Positions 25,722 through 33,489 of a stretch of DNA of 35,392 nt are shown here, in pieces (position 1 is the first letter of the stretch; every line of letters starts with the position of its first letter). The DNA comes from Planctomycetota bacterium. Lineage in GTDB: Bacteria; Planctomycetota; Phycisphaerae; UBA1845. The DNA lies in NCBI GenBank assembly GCA_016860685.1, contig BOJX01000027.1, positions 1 through 35,392 on the forward strand, read 5' to 3'. Under the pieces are notes generated by a model. The model made no database searches and was not told the origin of the DNA. It worked only from the letters and a program-made list of their open reading frames with translations. A program made the position numbers and the translations under genes.

Positions 25722-25787
25722 ATGTATCTTCTCCGAGCCGCGTGGCTCGGACTTCACTTCGTGATGAGAAACCCTGAATGTCCTTGA
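25722..25787 (+). CDS. Possible 21-residue leader ORF ahead of the M50 protease gene
   Basis: An ATG follows gagggg with good spacing and opens a 21-codon frame (MYLLRAAWLGLHFVMRNPEC plus P) that stops at 25787. The M50 start codon at 25778 lies inside its last codons in another frame and has no ribosome-binding site of its own. Translation of the short frame could therefore feed the protease by coupling. It also spans the 25733-25750 hairpin. No homologue is known to me; it may be fortuitous. Confidence 0.35.
   Translation: MYLLRAAWLGLHFVMRNPECP
25733..25750 (+). promoter_or_regulatory. Hairpin in the leader of the M50 protease gene
   Basis: The arms ccgagcc (25733-25739) and ggctcgg (25744-25750) make a perfect 7-bp stem with loop gcgt, lying 27 bases before the protease ATG and within the short leader ORF. 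It could be an RNA structure affecting translation or another dispersed palindrome. No T-run follows. Confidence 0.4.
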
Positions 25788-27178
25788 ATCCGCAGTCGCA
25801 CAACGAGGGGAGCACGCCGACATCCGGTCCTGAAACCGTTCCGATGTTTTACTGGCGGGATGCGCGCGGGGTGCCGTGGACGCTGGAGGCAGACGAGGGC
25901 GAACTGCGCCTGACGAGCCACGACGAGGACTTCCGCGTTCCGAAGGAGCGATGGGCAAGCGACGTGACGATCGCACCCTCGCGCGGGGGGAACATCATCC
26001 GCGTGACGGGTCCGAACCGGGACGTGGGATTCCTGATCGGCCCGGAGGCGCTGGCGTTCGCCCGGCGACTGGGGAAGGCCGTGGCGGATCCGCCGGCGGC
26101 GACGGACGCGGACGCGGATGCAGGTCCGATGGCGCCGCGCGGTCCGGTTCTGTTTCCGAAGATGGACCGGTTCAGCGTGATCGCGCTGTGCCTGGCGGCG
26201 ATCGCGTTCGTGCCGATCTTCGGATACGCGGCGGCGCTGGCGTCGACGATCGTGCTGGCGGCGACGCGAAACCGCGTCCGCCCCGCGCGGGAGTACAACC
26301 ACGTCCGGAGCGTGCGCAGGATCACGGTTGCGTGGCTGACGCTGAGCCTGCTCGTCTGCACGGTCGCCACGTTGAACGTGGTGCGTCTGCGATCGCTTGA
26401 TCCCGGGGTGTCGCAAGGTCCGACGGTCGTCGACGCCGGGCCGGGCTCGACGAGTCTTTACGCGAGCATCGTGGCGGGGATCATCGTGGTGCTGCTGTCG
26501 CTGTCGGTGCATGAGGCTGCCCACGCGATCACGGCGTTGTGGAACGGCGACGACTACGCCCGCTCGCTGGGGCGCGTGACGCTGAACCCGCTGGCGCACA
26601 TCGACCCGTTCGGGACGGTGGCGCTTCCGGCGATGCTTGCCCTGTCGGGCCTTCCGGCGTTCGGGTATGCGCGCCCGGTCCCGGTGAACCCGTCGCGGAT
26701 GCTCTTTCATCGCAAGTCGGACATTTACGTTTCGGCGGCGGGTCCGCTGTCGAACCTGCTGATTGCGGCGCTGTGCATGTCGCTGTATCTGCTGATCGGG
26801 TGCGGGCTGAGCCTTTTGTCGCCGGACGTGAGGGTGAGCGGGTATGACTGGCCCGGGTTTGACGCGCAGGTGTCGGGTGTGGCGGGGGCGAAAGTCATCA
26901 CGGCCGTGCTGCGGATGCTGGGGATCGCGGTGCAGCTCAACCTGCTGCTGGCGTTCTTCAATCTGCTGCCGATCCCTCCGCTGGACGGGTCGCACGTGGC
27001 GGGCAACCTTTTCCCGCAGACGATCGGGCGGTTCTACGACCTGATCCGCCCGTTTCAGATTCTCGTGTTCATCGCCCTGATGTACACGGGGGTCATGCGG
27101 TGGATGATGACGCCGACGCTGATCCTCGTGATGCGGGCGCTGGTCTGGATGGTGGAGACGGCGACGGGGCTGACGTGA
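25778..27178 (+). CDS. M50-family (site-2-type) membrane metalloprotease
   Basis: Site-2 proteases cut substrates within the membrane, often to release regulators. The product has 466 residues. The first 140 or so form a soluble, partly acidic domain (PMFYWRDARGVPWTLEADEG, VTGPNRDVGFLIGPEALAF) that I do not recognise. Several membrane segments follow. SLSVHEAAHAITALW holds the zinc-binding HExxH (His245, Glu246, His249). FNLLPIPPLDGSHVAGNLF carries the third ligand Asp403. GRVTLNPLAHIDPFGTVALP, FGYARPVPVNPSRM and AAGPLSNLLIAAL are typical of the SpoIVFB-like M50B group, so the enzyme should be active. No PDZ domain is seen. The substrate is unknown. The ATG at 25778 lacks a ribosome-binding site. 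Confidence 0.9.
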   Translation: MSLNPQSHNEGSTPTSGPETVPMFYWRDARGVPWTLEADEGELRLTSHDEDFRVPKERWASDVTIAPSRGGNIIRVTGPNRDVGFLIGPEALAFARRLGKAVADPPAATDADADAGPMAPRGPVLFPKMDRFSVIALCLAAIAFVPIFGYAAALASTIVLAATRNRVRPAREYNHVRSVRRITVAWLTLSLLVCTVATLNVVRLRSLDPGVSQGPTVVDAGPGSTSLYASIVAGIIVVLLSLSVHEAAHAITALWNGDDYARSLGRVTLNPLAHIDPFGTVALPAMLALSGLPAFGYARPVPVNPSRMLFHRKSDIYVSAAGPLSNLLIAALCMSLYLLIGCGLSLLSPDVRVSGYDWPGFDAQVSGVAGAKVITAVLRMLGIAVQLNLLLAFFNLLPIPPLDGSHVAGNLFPQTIGRFYDLIRPFQILVFIALMYTGVMRWMMTPTLILVMRALVWMVETATGLT

Positions 27179-27262
27179 CGCCGGAGGGGGGAGGTCGCGG
27201 CGCCGTCCGCGCCCCAGTGAAGCCGGCGCGGCGGGTCCATCCTTGAGTGGAAGGAGTCTGTC

Positions 27263-30200
27263 ATGAGCGATGCTTCCTCCAGTGTGAGCGAGACGGAGTC
27301 CTGTTGCGGACCGGCGTGCGGATGCGGACCGGCGGCGCCGAGTTCGCCGATGACGATGCCCGGCGCAGGCGTACCGGACCGGCGTGAGTTCCTCGGCGTG
27401 GCCGGCGCGGGCCTTGCGGGGGTGCTGCTGGGTCAGGCGGCGACAGCGGGAGTGATCGCCGGGCCGTTCAGCGCGGACGATCTTGCGCCGTTTCCGATTC
27501 CGGCGGACAAGCGCCTTCATCCGTCGTGGCTCCAGTCCCTTCGCCAGCGTGGTGAGCCGGCGGTGTACCGTCAGTCCAACGGCGAGCTGTATTTCATCGG
27601 CATGCCGATCGGCGGGATCTGCACGGGGCAGCTCTACCTCGGCGGCGACGGGAAGCTGTGGCACTGGGACATTTTCAATCTGCCTGCGACGGACCACTGG
27701 CGCAGCACGCAGGGACCGCACTACGCCAACCCGGCGCGCCCGAGTTCGCCGATCGAGCAGGGGTTCGCCGTGCAGTGCAAGGTGGGTGACACCTTTGTGA
27801 CACGTCCGCTCGACGTGACCGGATTTCCGCAGATCCAGTTCAAGGGGCAGTATCCGATCGGCTTCGTCGAATACCGCGACCCGGCGCTGCCCATCCAGAT
27901 CGATCTCGAAGCCTTCTCTCCGTTCATCCCGGGCAACGCGGACGACTCGGGTCTGCCCTGCGTGATCCTCAATTACACGGTGAAGAATACGAGCCACGAG
28001 GAAGTGCGCTTCTCGCTGGGCGGCTGGTTGCAGAATCCGGCGTGCCTGGGCAGCGGTGCGTCGGGCGGCGTCGCGAGGACGAACACGGCGATCCGGCACG
28101 CGCGCGGCGCCACGCTCCTTTGCAGCGCCGCCGGCCAGCCCGCCAGGTCCGAGAGCGGCGATTCGACCCGGCCCGACATTCTCTTTGAGGACTTCGAGAA
28201 GCCCGCGTACGACGGCTGGGTCGTCACGGGAACCGCGTTCGGCGACGGACCTTGCATCGTCAAGGAGCGCCCCGCGTACATGGGCGAACTCAATGCCCAG
28301 GGCGAACGCACCGTCAATACGCATCAGACGCGCAACGGCGAAGACGTTGGCAAAGCCGACACGCACATCGGCACGCTCACCAGCCGCGAGTTCCCCATCG
28401 AGCGCGACTTCATCCGCTTCCGCATCGGCGGCGGGAATCACCCGGCGCAAACGTGCGTGAACCTGCTGATCGACGGTGCCGTCGTGCGCACCGCTACCGG
28501 CGAGAACAAGAATCGCATGCGCCTCGAGCACTTCGACGTGAAGGAATTCGCCGGACGCAGGGCGAAACTCCAGATTGTGGATGGTTGGACCGGAGGATGG
28601 GGACAGGTCGGCGTCGATGAGATGGTCTTCACCGACACGGTGCGCAAGGACGCCGCGGAGCCGGAGCAGCAACCCGACTTCGGAACCGCCGCGCTCGCCG
28701 TCATCGGATCCAGGGACGACACGGGCGCGGCAGCGTGGGCCCAGGCGGGACCGCTCATGCACACGATCGCCGCCACGACGCGAAGCATCACGGACCGCGA
28801 CTCGAAGACATTCGACGAGAGCACGCTGCCCGTTGGGGCGGCGCATCGTCGCGCCTCCCTTGCGCCGGGGGAATCCACGACGTTCTCCTTTGTCCTCGCC
28901 TGGCATTTCGACGGGTTGTGGTGGGATTCGCTGAGCTTCCTCGCGGATTACAAGTCCCTGCGGCGTCATTACGGAACGCGGTTCAGGGACGCCCAGGCCG
29001 TTGTGGACTACGTGCTGGAACACTTCGACCGCCTTACATCCGCGACACGCCTGTGGCACCAGACCTGGTACGACTCCACGCTTCCGTATTGGTTTCTCGA
29101 TCGCACCTTCGCCACCGTCGCTACGCTGGCCACGGCCACCTGTTATCGCTTCAACAACGGCCGCTTCTACGGCTGGGAGGGAACCTACTGCTGCGCCGGA
29201 ACCTGCACGCATGTCTGGCAGTATGCGCAGGCCGTGGCGCGGATGTTCCCCGAACTCGAACGCGCCACGCGCGAGATGATCGACTTCGGCGCGAGCTTCC
29301 ACGACGACACGGGTCTGATCGACTACCGCGGCGAAGCTTCTCGCGAACTCGCCGTGGACGGGCAGGCGGGCTGCATCCTCCGCGCCTACCGCGAGCACCA
29401 GATGTCCGCGGACGATGCGTTCTTGAAGAAGGTGTATCCGCGCGTGAAGAAGGCGGTCGAACTTCTCGTCGGCCGCGACAAGGACGCCGACGGCATTCTC
29501 GACGACGCCCAGTACAACACGCTCGACACGACGTGGTACGGGCAGATTCCGTGGATTTCCTCGCTGTATCTCGCGGCGGTGCGCGCCGGCGAGGCGATGG
29601 CGCTGGAGATGAACGACGCGGCGTTTGCGGCGAAGTGCCGGGCGATCGCCGAGTCCGGATCCAGGCTGCTCGTCGAGAAGCTCTTCAACGGCGAATACTT
29701 CGTCCACCTCACCGATCCCGCGCATCCGGAGACCAACAGCACGGGCATCGGCGTACACACGGATCAGCTTCTGGGCCAGTCGTGGGCGCATCAGGTGGGT
29801 CTGCCGCGCATCGTCCCGCTGGAGCCGTCGCTTGCGGCGCTGAAATCGATCTACCAATACAACTTCACGCCGGACATCGGCCCTTATCGCGCGCGGTTCG
29901 ACAAGGTCTTCAAGGGCGGGCGCTGGTACGCGATGCCCGGCGAGGGCGGTCTGCTCATGTGCACCTGGCCTCACGGCGGCGCGGATAGCGCCGCGGGCAA
30001 GAGCGGCGACGCCTGGGCGGCGATGTATTTCAACGAATGCTGGACGGGGTACGAATATCAGGTCGCGTCTCACATGATCCGCGAGGGTCTGGTCGACGAA
30101 GGCCTGGCGATCGTGCGCATGATCCACGATCGGCATCACCCGTCGAAGCGCAACCCCTACAATGAAGTCGAGTGCAGCAGCCACTACGCCCGGGCGATGG

Positions 30201-30586
30201 CGGGCTTCGGCGTCTACCTGGCGGCGCTGGGGTACGACTATCACGGTCCGAAGGGGCATCTGGCGTTCGCGCCGAAGCTTTCGCCGGAGAACTTCAAGGC
30301 CGCGTTCACCGCCGCGGAAGGGTGGGGGACGTTCGAACAGCATCGCGAGCGCGCGGCGCTGCACGTGACCGTCGCGCTTCATCACGGCCGCCTGAGGTTG
30401 AAGTCGATCGGGCTGGAACTCCCGGAGGACGCTCGATCTGTTGTGGCAACGCTTCGGCACGGGCCTGCCGAAGTCGCCGCGACGGCGGAGGTGCAGGGTC
30501 GCCACGTTCTCATTCTGCTCGACCCGGAAATCATCCTGACCGCGGGGGAAACGATTAAAGCGACGATCAAGACGGACCCACGGTGA
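27263..30586 (+). CDS. Tat-exported GH116-like (DUF608) protein with inserted beta-sandwich-like module
   Basis: This is a large extracytoplasmic glycosidase-like protein of 1107 residues. AAGGAG seven bases before the ATG fixes the start. The N-terminal region is Cys-rich (CCGPACGCGP); a twin-arginine signal follows (DRREFLGVAGAGLAGVLL, Arg40-Arg41). The N-terminal beta-sandwich begins IGMPIGGICTGQLYLGGDGK. Residues about 302-460 form an extra module (ILFEDFEKPAYDGW to GWGQVGVDEMVF) resembling modules near secreted GH32-type enzymes. The (alpha/alpha)6-type catalytic part has YNTLDTTWYGQIPWISSLYL, HTDQLLGQSW, CTWPHGG, NECWTGYEYQVASHMI and NPYNEVECSSHYARAM, as in GH116 beta-glucosidases and glucosylceramidases. 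Where GH116 usually has an EGxQHNT nucleophile Glu, this one reads DDAQYNT (Asp747-Asp748), so activity needs checking. Confidence 0.85.
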   Translation: MSDASSSVSETESCCGPACGCGPAAPSSPMTMPGAGVPDRREFLGVAGAGLAGVLLGQAATAGVIAGPFSADDLAPFPIPADKRLHPSWLQSLRQRGEPAVYRQSNGELYFIGMPIGGICTGQLYLGGDGKLWHWDIFNLPATDHWRSTQGPHYANPARPSSPIEQGFAVQCKVGDTFVTRPLDVTGFPQIQFKGQYPIGFVEYRDPALPIQIDLEAFSPFIPGNADDSGLPCVILNYTVKNTSHEEVRFSLGGWLQNPACLGSGASGGVARTNTAIRHARGATLLCSAAGQPARSESGDSTRPDILFEDFEKPAYDGWVVTGTAFGDGPCIVKERPAYMGELNAQGERTVNTHQTRNGEDVGKADTHIGTLTSREFPIERDFIRFRIGGGNHPAQTCVNLLIDGAVVRTATGENKNRMRLEHFDVKEFAGRRAKLQIVDGWTGGWGQVGVDEMVFTDTVRKDAAEPEQQPDFGTAALAVIGSRDDTGAAAWAQAGPLMHTIAATTRSITDRDSKTFDESTLPVGAAHRRASLAPGESTTFSFVLAWHFDGLWWDSLSFLADYKSLRRHYGTRFRDAQAVVDYVLEHFDRLTSATRLWHQTWYDSTLPYWFLDRTFATVATLATATCYRFNNGRFYGWEGTYCCAGTCTHVWQYAQAVARMFPELERATREMIDFGASFHDDTGLIDYRGEASRELAVDGQAGCILRAYREHQMSADDAFLKKVYPRVKKAVELLVGRDKDADGILDDAQYNTLDTTWYGQIPWISSLYLAAVRAGEAMALEMNDAAFAAKCRAIAESGSRLLVEKLFNGEYFVHLTDPAHPETNSTGIGVHTDQLLGQSWAHQVGLPRIVPLEPSLAALKSIYQYNFTPDIGPYRARFDKVFKGGRWYAMPGEGGLLMCTWPHGGADSAAGKSGDAWAAMYFNECWTGYEYQVASHMIREGLVDEGLAIVRMIHDRHHPSKRNPYNEVECSSHYARAMAGFGVYLAALGYDYHGPKGHLAFAPKLSPENFKAAFTAAEGWGTFEQHRERAALHVTVALHHGRLRLKSIGLELPEDARSVVATLRHGPAEVAATAEVQGRHVLILLDPEIILTAGETIKATIKTDPR

Positions 30587-30868
30587 AGAGTGAAGGACGG
30601 TTGCGCTTCGGCGCGAGGGGGACTCGGAAGGGGCGTCGCGTTTCGCTCCGTCGCCATCGGGGTTGGCGCCGTGACGCCCGGACGGTCGGCGATTGTCATG
30701 TCCGTCGGCGCGGGGTAACCTCATGAAGGGTATCCGGCGCGGCGCCGGACCGGCGGCGCGGTCCGGCGGGGGGCTCGGCTGCGGATCAGTCGAGTTCCTT
30801 GACGCGGGGAATCGGCGCGGAGCGGTCAGGTATCGGGTCGCGGCGAGCCGGCCCGGAGGTGGCGATTC

Positions 30869-31876
30869 ATGACGGTTCGCGGTGGCGCCCGTCCGATCAT
30901 TACGGTTCAGCAGCACATCCTCGAGCACCAGCGGCACTTTCCGCACGCGACGGGCGAGTTCAGTTGGCTCCTTTCGGGCATCACCCTGGCGACGAAGATC
31001 ATCGCGTCGCACGTGCAGCGGGCGGGGCTGCTGGACGTGCTGGGGGATACGGGGCAGGTGAACGTTCAAGGCGAAGTCGTTCAGAAACTCGACGAACTCG
31101 CCAACCAGACGATCCACCGTTGCCTCGGCTATCGCGGCAACGTCGGCATCGTGGTGTCGGAGGAGGACGACGAACCGCGGGTGATCCACGAAGCCGGGGA
31201 GAGGGGGCGGTACATCGTCCTTTTCGATCCGCTGGACGGTTCGAGCAACATCGACGTCAACGTGTCGATCGGCACGATCTTTTCGATCCTTCGCGTGCGC
31301 GAGGAGATCAACCGGCAGGATGTGCTTTCGCAGGTGCTTCAGCCGGGCGTGCAGCAGCTCGCCGCCGGGTACGTCGTCTACGGCAGCAGCGTGGTGATGA
31401 CGTACACGACCGGGATGGGCGTCCACATGTTCACGCTGGATCCGAGCATCGGTGCGTACGTTCTGACGCGCGAATACGTGACGATGCCTCCGAAGGGCAA
31501 GACGTACAGCATCAACGAGGCGTACCGGGCGACGTTCCCGCAGGGCATCCGGGATTTTCTGGACTGGGCGAAGTCCGACGAGGCCGGGGGCTACAGCCTG
31601 CGCTACGTCGGGTCGCTGGTGGCGGATTTTCACCGGACGCTGCTGAAAGGCGGGGTGTTCCTGTATCCGCCGACGAAGAAGGATCAGAAGGGCAAGCTGC
31701 GCCTGCTGTATGAGGCGAATCCGATGGCGATGCTGGCGGAGCAGGCGGGGGGAGCGGCTTCGGACGGGACCGGGCGCGTGCTGGAGAAAAAGCCCTTGGC
31801 GCTGCACGAGCGGACGCCGCTGATTCTTGGGAGCAAAGGCGAGGTCGAGAAGGTGCTGTCGTTCTGGAAGCCGTGA
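30869..31876 (+). CDS. fbp: Class I fructose-1,6-bisphosphatase
   Basis: The enzyme removes the 1-phosphate from fructose 1,6-bisphosphate in gluconeogenesis, in the cytoplasm. The product has 335 residues, the usual length. GGAGG eight bases upstream fixes the ATG. IVVSEEDDEP and VLFDPLDGSSNIDVN (Asp120, Asp123) form the metal site. VVYGSSVVMTY, YSINEAYRATFPQGIRDFL, LRYVGSLVADFHRTLLKGGV and LRLLYEANPMAMLAEQAGG complete the substrate-binding signature. All key residues look intact. The preceding 282 bases hold no gene, only GC-rich hairpins near 30733-30765. Its stop overlaps the start of the methyltransferase gene, so the two share a transcript despite unrelated functions. Confidence 0.96.
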   Translation: MTVRGGARPIITVQQHILEHQRHFPHATGEFSWLLSGITLATKIIASHVQRAGLLDVLGDTGQVNVQGEVVQKLDELANQTIHRCLGYRGNVGIVVSEEDDEPRVIHEAGERGRYIVLFDPLDGSSNIDVNVSIGTIFSILRVREEINRQDVLSQVLQPGVQQLAAGYVVYGSSVVMTYTTGMGVHMFTLDPSIGAYVLTREYVTMPPKGKTYSINEAYRATFPQGIRDFLDWAKSDEAGGYSLRYVGSLVADFHRTLLKGGVFLYPPTKKDQKGKLRLLYEANPMAMLAEQAGGAASDGTGRVLEKKPLALHERTPLILGSKGEVEKVLSFWKP

Positions 31877-32880
31877 TGAAGCGCCGGTCGCGGGAGATGC
31901 CGGGCGGGGGTCCGCGTCCCGCCGGGGCGAGGCGGCGGCGCGGCAGCGCTGCGGAGCGGACGGGCGTGCTTACGACCGCGGACGCCCTGCTCGAACGGGT
32001 TCACCTCAGCGACAACCTCGACCTGATGCGCCGTCTTCCTGACGCGTGTTGCCAGCTTGTGTACGCTGATCCTCCTTTTGCATCCGGGCGCGCCCGCGTG
32101 GGACGCGGCGCGGACGGCGCGACGATGCGATTTTCCGACGGGTTTCCCGGGGGAACGCCCGGGTGGATCGCGTTCCTGAAGCCGCGCCTGGTCGAGATGC
32201 GCCGCCTGCTGTCTCCGGACGGCAGTCTCTACCTGCATCTGGACCCGCGCGTCGCCGCGTATGCGCGGGTCGAGCTGGATCGCATCTTCGGCGAGGAGAA
32301 TTTCCTGAACGAGATCGTCTGGTGCTACCGGACGGGCAGCCGCCCCGGGCGACATTTCCCGCGGAAGCACGACACGATCCTGCTTTACGCACGGCAGCGA
32401 GGGCGGCAGGTGTTCAACGTTGTGCGCGACGGCGAGTACCGGACCCAGGGGCTTCGGCGCGACGGGAACGGGCGACCCTTCAAACGCACGCGACGCGGTC
32501 CGCTCTACTTTCACGCCGACGGTCCGGCGCTGACCGATGTCTGGGACATTCCCTTTCTCTCAACGGTTTCGGCGGAACGCACGGGATATCCGACGCAAAA
32601 ACCGCTGCGCCTGCTGGAACTGATGATTCGGACGAGCACCCACCGTGGAGCGGTTGTCGCCGATTTTTTCTGCGGAAGCGGAACGACGCTGGCGGCGGCG
32701 CAGCGCCTCGGGCGGCGTTGGATCGGGTGCGACGTCTGCGATGCCGCGGTAGCGGTGGCCAGACGCCGGCTTGCGTTCGGGAGCGACTCCGATCCGCCAG
32801 CCCCGAACGACCCGCCTGTCGGATTGGGAGACCGAGTCGCCCCGGCATCTCAGGAAGCGTCGGCAGGGGAGGGGCTGTAA
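31876..32880 (+). CDS. DNA adenine or cytosine-N4 methyltransferase, beta class, no visible restriction partner
   Basis: The product has 334 residues; the ATG shares one base with the fbp stop (TGATG). A GTG three bases earlier would give a GTGA overlap. Motif IV (VYADPPFASG, a DPPY variant with Phe, Asp near residue 65) precedes motif I (DFFCGSGTTLAAAQRLG, near residue 263), with a target-recognition region between. That order defines the beta class of amino methyltransferases, as in Mod and CcrM relatives. TGYPTQKPLRLLELMI and RRWIGCDVCDAAVAVARRRL are characteristic. The N-terminus is basic and probably flexible. No restriction or specificity subunit lies nearby, so it may be solitary and regulatory. 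Recognition sequence cannot be inferred. Confidence 0.9.
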   Translation: MKRRSREMPGGGPRPAGARRRRGSAAERTGVLTTADALLERVHLSDNLDLMRRLPDACCQLVYADPPFASGRARVGRGADGATMRFSDGFPGGTPGWIAFLKPRLVEMRRLLSPDGSLYLHLDPRVAAYARVELDRIFGEENFLNEIVWCYRTGSRPGRHFPRKHDTILLYARQRGRQVFNVVRDGEYRTQGLRRDGNGRPFKRTRRGPLYFHADGPALTDVWDIPFLSTVSAERTGYPTQKPLRLLELMIRTSTHRGAVVADFFCGSGTTLAAAQRLGRRWIGCDVCDAAVAVARRRLAFGSDSDPPAPNDPPVGLGDRVAPASQEASAGEGL

Positions 32881-33489
32881 CGCCAACCACCCTCTTCCCA
32901 AGCCTCAATATCATCCCATCTTAACAGAACCCCAGCGTCTATGTTGGTTCCGGACCGCAGCGGATGCGTCATTTCCCCCTGTGCTGGTCCAAGCCCGGGC
33001 GAGAGGAGACGAGAGCGTTCCTTCGAGGTTTCGTAGCCGAAAACATTTATAGGACAGTAGATTGTATCAGGCGCTGGTCTGGTTATGAGGGTGGGGATTG
33101 TGGCAGCAGGGGGGAGGCGGGGAGTCCGCAAAAGATTATTTCTTCAGCTTCGATTTCTCGCTTGACTTCGGCAAGGCGTTCTGGTCAAATGAGGCGATAC
33201 TTGCGAAGTCGTGTTCCGTCCGGAGGCGGTTTGGCGGAGGCTTCGCAGGTGGAGGAGCGGGAAGGCGGATCTGCGACCAGCTTTTCACACCCAGCTCCGC
33301 GTCAACGGAGGTCCCAGTCGCGTTGGGAATGTCTGATAGTTGCGGCGAAATTGGAAAAGCGGACACGAGGGTCGCCGTTCCGCTTGACGGGAGAGAAGAA
33401 GCCGCTGCTAAGATCAGTCGTCTCGACGATGGGAGATTCGTTGCCACACGCATGGTGGACGGACTGGATTGAAAAAGGAGGTTGAGGAA
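32881..33489. other. Long leader or non-coding region, lower GC, holding a promoter
   Basis: This is about 600 bases between the methyltransferase and the secreted-protein gene. Several stretches are AT-richer than the rest of the window (for example around 33040-33070 and 33130-33200). Open frames exist on both strands, including a 105-codon minus-strand frame ending at 33136, but they lack ribosome-binding sites and recognisable domains. The downstream part holds the promoter at 33384-33414. I see no tRNA, riboswitch or gene remnant that I can name. Confidence 0.5.
33384..33414 (+). promoter_or_regulatory. Sigma-70-like promoter for the secreted-protein gene
   Basis: ttgacg (33384-33389, 5 of 6 to the -35 consensus) and taagat (33409-33414, 4 of 6 to the -10 consensus), with tgc before the -10 as in extended -10 promoters. 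The spacer is 19 bases, a little long. A start near 33421 would leave a leader of about 70 bases ending in a strong aaggagg ribosome-binding site. Confidence 0.45.

Noticed and set aside
25754-31807. A 2017-codon open frame on the minus strand across the M50, GH116 and fbp genes
   Set aside because: It is a shadow of GC-rich plus-strand genes: Arg/His/Pro/Leu-rich, no domain, no ribosome-binding site, while the plus-strand genes have clear motifs and starts.
33136-33453. Possible 105-residue minus-strand protein before the secreted-protein gene
   Set aside because: No ribosome-binding site, no known domain, and it would overlap the likely promoter of the plus-strand gene. Composition alone is not enough.
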